Assembly (NCBI RefSeq): GCF_018728565.1
Contig: NZ_JACSOI010000005.1
Coordinates: 186,001 to 250,000 of the forward strand
Length of the DNA: 64,000 nt
Source: Zobellia russellii
Lineage (GTDB): Bacteria; Bacteroidota; Bacteroidia; Flavobacteriales; Flavobacteriaceae
Direction of reading: 5' to 3'
Shown here: piece after piece, positions 26,787 to 35,430 of the stretch
How the letters are laid out: the number at the start of each line of letters is the position of its first letter
Position numbering within the stretch: position 1 is the first letter of the stretch
Notes under the pieces: generated by a model
What the model saw: the letters and a program-made list of their open reading frames with translations, nothing else
What the model was told of the DNA's origin: nothing
Database searches by the model: none
Position numbers and translations under genes: made by a program

Positions 26787-27441
26787 TAGGCTCAAGACCT
26801 TCCTTTTTTAGAATTTCGTTGACTTGACTAAAATGCCGGTTTCCAAACCAGTAACCACGATTGGCGCTTAATGGAGAAGGATGTCCGGAGGTTAAAATAT
26901 GGTGCTTATTTTCATCTATCAACTTGGCTTTCTTTTTGGCAAAACCGCCCCAAAGCAGGAAAATGAGGTCTTGTTTTTCGTTGGATAGCTTTTTGATTAC
27001 CGCATCTGTAAAGGTTTCCCATCCTTTTTTTTGATGACTACCGGCCTCGTGGGCCCGTACGGTAAGCGTAGCATTGAGCAAAAGCACCCCTTGGTCTGCC
27101 CAACGCTCTAAATTTCCGCTTTGTGGATAAGGTTTGCCTAAATCCGTTTCAATTTCCTTAAAGATATTGATTAAAGATGGAGGGTGCGGAATACCATCCT
27201 TAACCGAAAAACTGAGTCCGTTTGCTTGATTAGGGCCATGATAAGGGTCTTGGCCAATGATGACCACCTTGGTTTTGTCAAAAGGGCTATGGTCAAAAGC
27301 GGCAAAAATGTCCTTTCCCTTGGGATAACACGTGTTTTGAGTATATTCAGCCTTTACAAATTCTATGAGCTGTTTAAAATAAGGGGCGTCAAATTCTTGA
27401 GAAAGCGGTGGTATCCAGCTTTTATGTATTTGTACTGTCAT
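26776..27441 (-). CDS. ung: Uracil-DNA glycosylase (family 1)
   Basis: 221 residues, standard length. It removes uracil from DNA as the first step of base excision repair. The water-activating motif is IIGQDPYHGPNQANGLSF (Asp65 in GQDPYHG). The uracil-recognition Asn lies in LLLNATLTVRAHEAGSHQ, and the minor-groove loop with the catalytic His is SGHPSPLSANRG near residue 187. Single gene, convergent with the secreted protein gene before it and overlapping it by 11 bases. Confidence 0.96.
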   Translation of the reverse strand: MTVQIHKSWIPPLSQEFDAPYFKQLIEFVKAEYTQNTCYPKGKDIFAAFDHSPFDKTKVVIIGQDPYHGPNQANGLSFSVKDGIPHPPSLINIFKEIETDLGKPYPQSGNLERWADQGVLLLNATLTVRAHEAGSHQKKGWETFTDAVIKKLSNEKQDLIFLLWGGFAKKKAKLIDENKHHILTSGHPSPLSANRGYWFGNRHFSQVNEILKKEGLEPINW

Positions 27442-27567
27442 TTATTATGATCATTTTTGTATTGTAACGGTAAATAAACTTGTGGCAAGTAGATTTCGCC
27501 GTTTTCAAAAATACTTAAAAATTAGAGTGCAAAGACTACGGAAAGTCGGCTTTAAATATCCAGAAAA

Positions 27568-28080
27568 ATGAAAAAGTGTGTTTTATCGCTATTGGTTGTG
27601 TCGTTACTATTGAGTTGTATTGAGGATAAAAAGGAAATCAGCTCTATTAATCCTGAAAACTGGTCTAAGCGCAAAATAGATATTAGCGCGAAAGATTCGC
27701 TGGAATACGGTAAATCATATTTGTCCGTTTACTCCCAGATTTATAGCATGACAGAGCATAAAACACACAATTTGACCGCCATGGCGAGTTTGCGAAACAC
27801 AAGTGATAAAGACACAATTTACTTGACCAAGGCCGAATATTTTGATACGCACGGAAAATCGCTTCGCACTTATTTTTCACATCCCATTTACTTGGCCCCA
27901 ATGGAAACTACCGCCATTATTATTGATGAAATAGATGTTGAAGGTGGTACGGGTTCCAATTTTTTAATCGAATGGAAAATACCAAAAAACTGCCCAGAAC
28001 CTCTTTTTGAGGGAGTTATGAACTCTACCATGTCCCAACAAGGTCTTTCGTTCACTACACAGGCCAAACGTATTGAATAA
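27568..28080 (+). CDS. DUF3124 lipoprotein
   Basis: 170 residues. The signal MKKCVLSLLVVSLLLSC has its lipobox Cys at 17. The rest matches DUF3124: GKSYLSVYSQIY, the beta-sandwich segment HNLTAMASLRNTSDKDTIYL, LRTYFSHPIYLAPMETTAII and a C-terminal SNFLIEWKIP. Exposed at the envelope; biochemical role unknown. It stands between ung (divergent) and mutS2, with no operon partner evident. Confidence 0.82.
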   Translation: MKKCVLSLLVVSLLLSCIEDKKEISSINPENWSKRKIDISAKDSLEYGKSYLSVYSQIYSMTEHKTHNLTAMASLRNTSDKDTIYLTKAEYFDTHGKSLRTYFSHPIYLAPMETTAIIIDEIDVEGGTGSNFLIEWKIPKNCPEPLFEGVMNSTMSQQGLSFTTQAKRIE

Positions 28081-28109
28081 CAAAGCTTATATATGGCCAA
28101 GTCAATAGA

Positions 28110-28140
28110 TTTCACATCTCGCTGCCATTGACTACCTTTG
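28110..28140 (+). promoter_or_regulatory. mutS2 promoter
   Basis: TTTC (28110-28113), exactly 19 bases, then TACCTTTG (28133-28140). This is nearly the consensus TTTG-N19-TAnnTTTG. It ends 19 bases before the ATG at 28160. Confidence 0.6.
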
Positions 28141-28159
28141 CCGTCGCAATTAAACAAGA

Positions 28160-30334
28160 ATGGCAAATATTCACCCTAAAACGGTACAAGATCTTGAATT
28201 TCCCACAGTTTTAAAGCAGGTTTCTGCCCGATGCTCCACGGAATTGGGAAAAGAACGTGCTTTGGAAATAACTCCGATGACGGACAAGGAAACGGTAGAA
28301 AATGTCTTGGGACAGACCGCAGAATACTTATCCTCTTTCGTTAACGAAAACCGAATACCACCTCATGGTTTTGATGCAATAAACAAAGAACTACAACTCC
28401 TTCGTATTGAAAATACAACGCTTGAGGTGTCTAGTTTTAAGAAAATTGCCACTATCTGTACTACGGTGGCAACCCAGAAAAAGTTCCTCAAAAAATTTAA
28501 GGAATACTATCCACTGCTTTTTGAGGTATCCGAAAAAATTCAGCTGAATACGGATATTCCTAAGGAGATAGATGTGGTTATAGACCGATTTGGAGAAGTA
28601 AAAGACCGCGCATCGAACAAACTTTTTGATATACGCCGCCAAATGAACCAGGTAAAAGGAAAAATCGGACAGAGCTTTGCTTCTGCCCTGAATACTTACC
28701 ACGGTTCTGATTATTTGGATGATATACGGGAGTCCGTTGTGGAGAACCGCCGTGTTCTGGCGGTAAAGGCCATGTACCGTAGAAAAGTAAAGGGAACGGT
28801 TATGGGTACCTCCAAAACCGGAAGTATTGTTTACATTGAGCCGGAAGCCACTTTAAAATATAGCCGAGAGCTGAACAATTTGGAGTACGATGAAAAAGAG
28901 GAGATTCAGCGCATTCTAAATGAACTCACTAACCAGATTCGCCCTTTTGCTTGGCTATTGGCCGAGTATCAAGAGTTTTTGGCCCATATGGATATTACCT
29001 CGGCCAAGGCTTCTTACGCAAGGGAAACCAATTCGTTACTCCCCAAAATAAACGATGAGAAACGATTATTTTTACGCGATGCGTATCATCCGTTGCTCTA
29101 TCTGAGCAACAAATTGCAACGTAAAGAGACTTATCCGCAGACTATAGAACTGCACTTAGAAAACCGAATTATTGTCATTAGCGGCCCTAATGCCGGCGGT
29201 AAAAGTATCACCCTAAAAACGATAGGATTACTTCAAGTAATGCTTCAATCAGGACTCCTAATTCCCGTTCATGAAAGAAGTTCCGTTTGTTTGTTCGATA
29301 CGATTTTAACCGATATAGGAGACAATCAATCTATAGAAAACCATTTGAGTACCTACAGTTATCGTCTTAAGAACATGAAGAACTTTTTGCGAATCTGTAA
29401 TGATGAAACGCTTTTTCTTATTGACGAGTTTGGTACCGGAAGTGATCCAGAATTGGGTGGTGCTCTAGCGGAAGCGTTTTTAGAAGTCTTTTATGAGCGC
29501 GGCGCATATGGGGTCATAACCACGCATTACGCCAACTTAAAGGCTTTGGCGGACGAGTTGCCCCACACTACAAACGCCAACATGGTCTTTAATAGTAAAA
29601 CTTTGGAACCCACCTTTCAATTGGTTCTAGGGGAAGCCGGTAGCTCCTTTACATTTGAAGTGGCTCAAAAGAATGGAATCCCCTACAGCTTGATAAACAA
29701 GGCAAAGAAGAAGGTAGAACGAGGCAAAGTGCGTTTTGATGCCACGATAGCCAAACTTCAGAAAGAACGCAGCAAAATGGCTAAAACAGGCTCTAGACTT
29801 CAAGAAGAGGAGTCCAAAGCGCGTGAAGAAGCCGCTCGTTTGGAAAAACTGAACGCCAAGGTCAAGAGTAAATTGGAGAATTACCAAGAATTGTACGATC
29901 ACGACCAGCGTATGGTGCAGTTGGGCAATAAAGTAGATAAGGCCGCTGACCGATACTTCATTGACAAAAAGAAGCGCCCGTTGGTATCCGAGCTTTTACG
30001 AATTGTGGAGACCGAGAACAGCAAACGCAAGAAAAAGACCGCCAAGGAAGCCAAAGTTGAGCGTGCGAAAAAAGCACAGGTAGTTCAAGAGGTGCAAAAG
30101 GAGGTCAAGGTAATACGGGAGAAAAAGATAGTTGAGAAGAAAAAGGCGATTATCAAAGAAAAGAACAAACCACGCCCCATTTTTAAGGTAGGCGACCGTG
30201 TACGTATGCAAGACGGGAAATCCGTGGGTACCATAGATAATCTTGAAAAGAACAAGGCTATCGTGAACTACGGCATTTTTACGACTAATGTGAGTGTTGA
30301 TCAGCTGGAGTTGGTGGAACGGGTTAAAAAGTAA
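28160..30334 (+). CDS. mutS2: MutS2-type DNA-binding ATPase
   Basis: 724 residues. MutS2 proteins act on recombination intermediates or collided ribosomes rather than mismatches. Seen in order: an N-terminal helical core without the mismatch-recognition domain; Walker A GPNAGGKSITLK near residue 342; Walker B with LFLIDEFGTGSDPELGG; the STYSYRLKNM signature region; a long charged coiled coil (about 515-660); and a small basic KOW-like end (KVGDRVRMQDGKSVGTIDNL). The C-terminal Smr nuclease domain of Bacillus MutS2 is not visible, so nuclease activity should not be assumed. Strong promoter at 28110. Confidence 0.9.
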   Translation: MANIHPKTVQDLEFPTVLKQVSARCSTELGKERALEITPMTDKETVENVLGQTAEYLSSFVNENRIPPHGFDAINKELQLLRIENTTLEVSSFKKIATICTTVATQKKFLKKFKEYYPLLFEVSEKIQLNTDIPKEIDVVIDRFGEVKDRASNKLFDIRRQMNQVKGKIGQSFASALNTYHGSDYLDDIRESVVENRRVLAVKAMYRRKVKGTVMGTSKTGSIVYIEPEATLKYSRELNNLEYDEKEEIQRILNELTNQIRPFAWLLAEYQEFLAHMDITSAKASYARETNSLLPKINDEKRLFLRDAYHPLLYLSNKLQRKETYPQTIELHLENRIIVISGPNAGGKSITLKTIGLLQVMLQSGLLIPVHERSSVCLFDTILTDIGDNQSIENHLSTYSYRLKNMKNFLRICNDETLFLIDEFGTGSDPELGGALAEAFLEVFYERGAYGVITTHYANLKALADELPHTTNANMVFNSKTLEPTFQLVLGEAGSSFTFEVAQKNGIPYSLINKAKKKVERGKVRFDATIAKLQKERSKMAKTGSRLQEEESKAREEAARLEKLNAKVKSKLENYQELYDHDQRMVQLGNKVDKAADRYFIDKKKRPLVSELLRIVETENSKRKKKTAKEAKVERAKKAQVVQEVQKEVKVIREKKIVEKKKAIIKEKNKPRPIFKVGDRVRMQDGKSVGTIDNLEKNKAIVNYGIFTTNVSVDQLELVERVKK

Positions 30335-30411
30335 TTCCGAACCTTAATTACGGTTTGAAAACAAGGAGTTGTAAATTGAAATATATGCCCTGGTCTTCGT
30401 AACTTTACACC

Positions 30412-30819
30412 GTGAAAAATTCAAAACAAATCATTCTTTTTGATGGCGTTTGCAATCTTTGTAATGGGGCCGTTCAGTTTATCATTAAACGGGACGAAAA
30501 GGATGTCTTCCGTTATGCGGCATTGCAAAGCGACCTTGGCAAGCAGTTAATGTCCGAGCGAAATATTGATGCTTCGCAGATAGATTCCATTATTTTAATA
30601 GATCCGGGAGTGGCTTTTTACATTAAATCCGATGCCGCACTAGAAATAGGAAAACAACTTAGTGGTTATGGCGTCATTTCGTCTGTTTTACTATGGATTC
30701 CTAGCAGTATACGCAATATCGTATACGATTTTATAGCGCGCAATCGCTATAAATGGTACGGCAAAAAAGAAGAGTGTATGATTCCTACGCCCGAGTTGAA
30801 AGCCAAATTCCTCTCATAG
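30412..30819 (+). CDS. DCC family thiol-disulfide oxidoreductase-like protein (DUF393)
   Basis: 135 residues with a GTG start. The DCC motif is FDGVCNLCNGAVQFI near the N-terminus, with two Cys in CNLC, then FRYAALQSDLGKQL and a C-terminal RNRYKWYGKKEECMIPTPE. The protein is a small thioredoxin-like fold of uncertain function. Upstream, ATTG (30375) and TAACTTTA (30400-30407) are 21 bases apart, placing the transcription start almost at the GTG; the message may be leaderless. Single gene between mutS2 and DUF1206. Confidence 0.85.
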   Translation: MKNSKQIILFDGVCNLCNGAVQFIIKRDEKDVFRYAALQSDLGKQLMSERNIDASQIDSIILIDPGVAFYIKSDAALEIGKQLSGYGVISSVLLWIPSSIRNIVYDFIARNRYKWYGKKEECMIPTPELKAKFLS

Positions 30820-30918
30820 GAATCGCAAACCCTTCTTATCTCATTCGTTTAAAACTTATTGTAATCGGGCTAATTGCTAATGAAAGTTTAAATTATCATT
30901 AGCGAACTTCAATACGCC

Positions 30919-31704
30919 ATGAACAATAAAATAAAACAAGTAGCCTATGTTGGCTTTGTAGCCAAGGGCTCCGTATACCCCATTACTGGAATATTAGCTT
31001 TTCTTGCAGCTTTTAATTTGGGAGGTCAAAAAGCGGGGAAATTACAGATTATTGAATTTCTGGAAAAGCAGCCTTTTGGCAAGTTCTTACTAGCCGCTCT
31101 TGGGGTTGGTTTAATTTGCTATGCATTGTGGCGCTTTATCCAAAGTATTCAGGACCCGGAAAATATGGGTACTGATGGCAAAGCCCTGGTAAAAAGGGTT
31201 AGCTTTTTTATTAGTGGTCTAATTTATTTGGGGCTGGGTATTTTTGCAATTGTGGATATCTTTTATGAACCAGATTCTGGCTCTGGAGGGTCGAGTTCTT
31301 TTCTAACCGGAGATATTAGGACCTATTGCTTTATTATCATTGGTATCGCTTTGGCTGGAAAAGGTATTTATCAATTCATAAAAGTATACAAGGGAAATTT
31401 CCTTAAGAAATTTAACCTAGCATCCCTTTCCGATGCAACTCAACGCAAGTTCATAAAAAACGTGGGCTATATTGGACTCATGGCTAGAGGTATAATGACA
31501 AGCATTATATCTTACTTCTTTTTAAAAGCAGGATTTAGCTTAGCTGGAAGTGATTCGTCCAGCATGAAGGGCACTACGGAAGCCTTTCAGTTTATTCAAC
31601 AAAACTCATCTGGCCCATGGTTAATGGGTATAGTGGCAACGGGACTAGTTTGCTATGGAGTATATATGTTCACCAAGGCACGGTATCGTCAGTTTAGTAA
31701 TTAA
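30919..31704 (+). CDS. DUF1206 integral membrane protein
   Basis: 261 residues with six hydrophobic helices arranged as three related two-helix DUF1206 repeats, each opening with a K..AYVGFVAKG / KRVSFFISGLIYLGLG / KNVGYIGLMARGIM type segment. A Gly/Ser-rich loop (PDSGSGGSSSF) lies between repeats two and three. Inner-membrane protein of unknown function. Convergent with the dicarboxylate symporter gene, 12 bases apart. Confidence 0.88.
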   Translation: MNNKIKQVAYVGFVAKGSVYPITGILAFLAAFNLGGQKAGKLQIIEFLEKQPFGKFLLAALGVGLICYALWRFIQSIQDPENMGTDGKALVKRVSFFISGLIYLGLGIFAIVDIFYEPDSGSGGSSSFLTGDIRTYCFIIIGIALAGKGIYQFIKVYKGNFLKKFNLASLSDATQRKFIKNVGYIGLMARGIMTSIISYFFLKAGFSLAGSDSSSMKGTTEAFQFIQQNSSGPWLMGIVATGLVCYGVYMFTKARYRQFSN

Positions 31705-31716
31705 GATTATCACCGT

Positions 31717-33042
31717 TTATTTGACTTTGTCGTAGTTATCGTCCCAGTTCTTCACTTTGGGCTTGCCTAATTTTCCAACGGACTTAGCAACCATCATAGC
31801 AACACAGGCATCACCCGTAACATTTACCACGGTTCGTAGCATGTCTAACGGTCTGTCCACCGCAAAAATAAGAGCTAAGCCTATCGCCAGTTTATCTTGA
31901 GGAAAACCAATTGCTTCCAGAACAATTACCAGCATTACCATACCTGCACCAGGAACCGCTGCCGAACCTATAGAGGCCAATAAGGCGGTAAGTACAATGG
32001 TAAGCTGTCCGGAAAAGGATAAATCAAAACCTAGCGCCTGTGCAATAAAGACCGCGGCAACACCTTGATAAAGGCTTGTACCGTCCATATTTATTGTTGC
32101 GCCTACAGGAAGCACAAAGCTGGAAACCTCCTTATCTACACCAATATGCTCTTCTACCCTTTCCATAGTAACCGGTAAAGTGGCCGCACTAGAACTTGTG
32201 GAAAATGCTAAAAGCTGTGCTGGGCTCATTTTACTCAAGAAAGTCCATGGGTTGTAGCGTGTAAAAGTTCCAACTATCAAGCTATAGAAAACAATCATTA
32301 AAATCAAACCAAGTGTGACTACGCCAGCATATTTTAAAAGAGCTAGCAAAAGGTCCGAATCTCCGGAAGAGACCACAACGTTTGCCAAAAGCGCAAATAC
32401 TGCTATGGGAGCCGTAAGCATGATTAAATCCACCATTTTCAATACCACATCATTTAGTGAATCAAAAAAATCCTTTAAGGGCTTGGCTTTTTCCTCGCCT
32501 ATAAGCAACATAGAAATACCCATAAATATGGTAAAGAAAATCACCTGAAGCATTAGGCTGTTGTTGCTCAAAGCATTAAATGCATTGTCCGGAACCATAT
32601 CCTCTAGAAACTGTAACGGGCCGCTATCTTTTTGCCTTGAAGCTTCCTCTAGTTTGGAAGTAACTCCGCTATCATTGGAATATGTTTCGGTTAACTTGGT
32701 AATGGTATCTTCGGATATGCCTTCGCCCGGTTTGAGCAAATTGACTAAAATAAGACCTATGGATATGGCAATTACCGTAGTACCAATGTAGATAGCAATA
32801 GTTCGTAAACCAATATTCCTGAACTTTGAGATATCCTTTAAATCGGAAATTCCCTTTATCAGCGAAGCTAAAATAAGCGGAATTGCAATTAGTTTTAGAA
32901 GTTTAACGAAGATGGTCCCTAACGGGTTTATCCAATCTAGGACAAAATCTTTGCCCCAATCCACATAAGTCATTCCGAAACCAAAGAGAATACCCAAAAC
33001 CATTCCGATTAGGATCCTCCAGTGTAATTCCAATTTTTGCAT
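31717..33042 (-). CDS. Dicarboxylate/amino acid:cation symporter (DAACS family)
   Basis: 441 residues, the GltP/GltT/DctA fold with eight helices and two re-entrant hairpins. Motifs: the serine-rich hairpin STSSSAATLPVTMERVEE, the cation-binding NMDGTSLYQGVAAVF and the C-terminal DRPLDMLRTVVNVTGDACVA. The latter carries the Asp/Asn residues that bind the substrate's amino group and sodium in glutamate or aspartate transporters. It takes up glutamate, aspartate or C4 dicarboxylates at the inner membrane. Which of these is used cannot be fixed from sequence. Confidence 0.93.
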   Translation of the reverse strand: MQKLELHWRILIGMVLGILFGFGMTYVDWGKDFVLDWINPLGTIFVKLLKLIAIPLILASLIKGISDLKDISKFRNIGLRTIAIYIGTTVIAISIGLILVNLLKPGEGISEDTITKLTETYSNDSGVTSKLEEASRQKDSGPLQFLEDMVPDNAFNALSNNSLMLQVIFFTIFMGISMLLIGEEKAKPLKDFFDSLNDVVLKMVDLIMLTAPIAVFALLANVVVSSGDSDLLLALLKYAGVVTLGLILMIVFYSLIVGTFTRYNPWTFLSKMSPAQLLAFSTSSSAATLPVTMERVEEHIGVDKEVSSFVLPVGATINMDGTSLYQGVAAVFIAQALGFDLSFSGQLTIVLTALLASIGSAAVPGAGMVMLVIVLEAIGFPQDKLAIGLALIFAVDRPLDMLRTVVNVTGDACVAMMVAKSVGKLGKPKVKNWDDNYDKVK

Positions 33043-33141
33043 GCATCAAAAGTTTAAGCAAGTAATATACTGCTTTTGATTTGAAAGCAGAAAAACAACC
33101 TACAAATCGCCTTTGGATTTAATGAATTGCCAATAAATTGA

Positions 33142-34212
33142 TTATGAATTTGCCTTAATAGTACGATTTAGCAAGCTAAAATCCGCCATTACCAATGCGG
33201 CCATAGCTTCTACAATAGGAACGGCACGTGGTACCACACATGGATCATGACGTCCTTTTCCTTTGGTCTGCACAAAATTACCTTCCTTGTCTATGGTTTG
33301 ATAAGGCTGAATGATAGTTGCCACAGGTTTGAACGCTACATTAAAGTAGATATCCATTCCGTTACTGATACCACCTTGTATACCTCCGCTAAAGTTGGTT
33401 TTTGTGGTACCGTCTTGATTGAACTGATCATTATGCTCGCTACCTTTCATAGCAACACCTGCAAATCCGCTTCCGTACTCAAAACCTTTTACGGCATTTA
33501 TGGAGAGCATAGCTTTGCCCAATTCTGCGTGAAGTTTGTCAAAAGCAGGTTCTCCTAGGCCAATAGGTACATTTTGTATCACACAGCTAATGACGCCACC
33601 AACGGTATCCCCTTCTTTACGAATATCCTTAATGTAATCTTCCATTTTGGCGGCTATTTCTGGGTCTGGACAGCGCACAGGATTCGCTTCAATTTGATTA
33701 AAGTCCAAATCTTGATACGGGGTTTCCATCTTCATGTTCCCTACTTGAGAAACATAAGCGTTTATTTTCATTTCGCCCAAAAACTGCTTGGCAATAGCTC
33801 CTGCCACTACCCTGCTGGCCGTTTCCCTTGCTGAACTGCGGCCACCACCGCGATAGTCCCTAAAACCATACTTCTGGTCATACACGTAATCTGCATGCGA
33901 AGGGCGGTATGAGTCTTTAATATGTGTGTAGTCGTGAGATTTCTGATTGGTATTATGAATGGCAAAACCAATGGGCGTTCCCGTGGTCTTCCCTTCAAAA
34001 ATACCGGAATAGAACTCAACCGTATCCGGTTCTTTTCTTTGGGTAACAATAGCAGATTGCCCTGGTTTTCTTCGGTTCAGTTCATTTTGAATGGCTTCAA
34101 AATCGATTTCTATTCCTGATGGACATCCATCTAAAACGCCTCCTATTGCTACACCATGAGATTCTCCAAACGTTGAGAGTTTAAATAGGTTTCCAAAAGA
34201 GTTTCCTGCCAT
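33142..34212 (-). CDS. aroC: Chorismate synthase
   Basis: 356 residues, normal length. It makes chorismate from 5-enolpyruvylshikimate-3-phosphate using reduced FMN, the last shared step of aromatic biosynthesis. Signatures: N-terminal [19 protein letters not shown], central [19 protein letters not shown] and C-terminal [17 protein letters not shown]. Monocistronic. On the minus strand a TTTG at about 34256 is followed by TAATTTTA, a possible promoter; TAGTTTTG lies just upstream. Confidence 0.97.
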   Translation of the reverse strand: MAGNSFGNLFKLSTFGESHGVAIGGVLDGCPSGIEIDFEAIQNELNRRKPGQSAIVTQRKEPDTVEFYSGIFEGKTTGTPIGFAIHNTNQKSHDYTHIKDSYRPSHADYVYDQKYGFRDYRGGGRSSARETASRVVAGAIAKQFLGEMKINAYVSQVGNMKMETPYQDLDFNQIEANPVRCPDPEIAAKMEDYIKDIRKEGDTVGGVISCVIQNVPIGLGEPAFDKLHAELGKAMLSINAVKGFEYGSGFAGVAMKGSEHNDQFNQDGTTKTNFSGGIQGGISNGMDIYFNVAFKPVATIIQPYQTIDKEGNFVQTKGKGRHDPCVVPRAVPIVEAMAALVMADFSLLNRTIKANS

Positions 34213-34562
34213 TCTAAAATATTAAAATTAATTGTTGCTAAACCGTATGTAGCCAAAACTATAAAACTGAACCATATATGGGGGTTGCAGTGGTTTTGGC
34301 TAGCGGTAAAGATAAATCTTAAATCAATGACCGCAAAATTAGGTGTTGGGTATTCACGAATAAGATGTGTATTGTGGTTCTTAATGTTTATTTAATGGTT
34401 TCAAAATCAATTGATATTGCCAATTTCACATTGGTTTTACATAGGTGTGGTTAATTTGGATATCCTTTTAAAAGTCAGAGAAAAACAACTACTCCCCTAT
34501 GTTCTTTCATTGACTCCTTGGAACCCTCAAAAAGGTGTTTAACAGAGTTTATAAAATCTTGG
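34213..34562. other. Intergenic region between aroC and the phosphatase gene
   Basis: It holds the putative aroC promoter on the left (TTTG and TAATTTTA on the minus strand). Nothing else was recognised: no repeat, RNA fold or short gene. The open frame of the phosphatase extends back to 34518, but those codons encode nothing typical. Confidence 0.45.
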
Positions 34563-35426
34563 ATGAAAAAACGAAAAGTAGATATCGCTGTAATTTCGGA
34601 CGTTCATTTGGGTACCTATGAATGCCACGCCGATGAGCTATTAACCTATTTGAGCAGTATTCAGCCCAAAACACTTATACTAAATGGGGATATTTTAGAT
34701 ATAAGACGATTCAATAAAAGTTATTTCCCAACGGAACACAGTAAGGTTTTACGAAAAATAATTACCCTGTCCATGAAGGGTACAGAGGTGTATTACATTA
34801 CGGGAAACCATGATGATATGATGCGTAGGTTTTCTGGGATTTCATTGGGCAACTTGCATATTGTAAATAAATTGATTCTGAATCTACATGGCAAGAAAGC
34901 CTGGTTTTTTCATGGCGATGTGTTTGATATTTCAATACGAAATGCCAAATGGTTCGCAAAATTGGGCGGATACGGATACGCACTACTCTTTTTTGCCAAC
35001 CGAGCCCTAAACTGGTCATTGCGAAAGCGAGGAAAGGACAAATATTCCCTTTCCAAGAGAATTAAGAAAAACGGTAACAGAAGCTTAACCTATATTGCAA
35101 ACTTTGAAAAGTCGGCCACGGACATTGCCATTGAAAATGGACATGACTACGTAATTTGCGGTCACATACACCAACCTAAGAAAATCAGGCATGAAACGGA
35201 TAAAGGTTCTTGCACCTATTTAAATTCGGGAGATTGGGTGGAAAACCTGACCGCATTGGAGTATTCCTTAAAACGGTGGAAAGTTTACCGTTACAATCAC
35301 GATAAACTTTCCCCTTTTTTTATGGATGAGGAATTAAAGAACATGAACATGCAAGACTTGGTGAATTCTATTGCCGTAGCAAAGCAAAAACCTTCAAAAG
35401 AAGGCCAAGCTCCACTTGATAATTAA
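34563..35426 (+). CDS. Metallophosphoesterase, LpxH-like (UDP-2,3-diacylglucosamine diphosphatase)
   Basis: 287 residues from the ATG at 34563, which puts the first metal motif at the N-terminus as in the family. Motifs: ISDVHLGTYE, LNGDILDIRRF, YITGNHDD, FHGDVFD and CGHIHQPKK, the complete di-metal set. LpxH-like enzymes release lipid X from UDP-diacylglucosamine in lipid A synthesis at the inner membrane. It is longer than enterobacterial LpxH (~240 residues), as is common for the Bacteroidota version. Other phosphoesterase substrates cannot be excluded. Confidence 0.82.
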   Translation: MKKRKVDIAVISDVHLGTYECHADELLTYLSSIQPKTLILNGDILDIRRFNKSYFPTEHSKVLRKIITLSMKGTEVYYITGNHDDMMRRFSGISLGNLHIVNKLILNLHGKKAWFFHGDVFDISIRNAKWFAKLGGYGYALLFFANRALNWSLRKRGKDKYSLSKRIKKNGNRSLTYIANFEKSATDIAIENGHDYVICGHIHQPKKIRHETDKGSCTYLNSGDWVENLTALEYSLKRWKVYRYNHDKLSPFFMDEELKNMNMQDLVNSIAVAKQKPSKEGQAPLDN

Positions 35427-35430
35427 AGCT

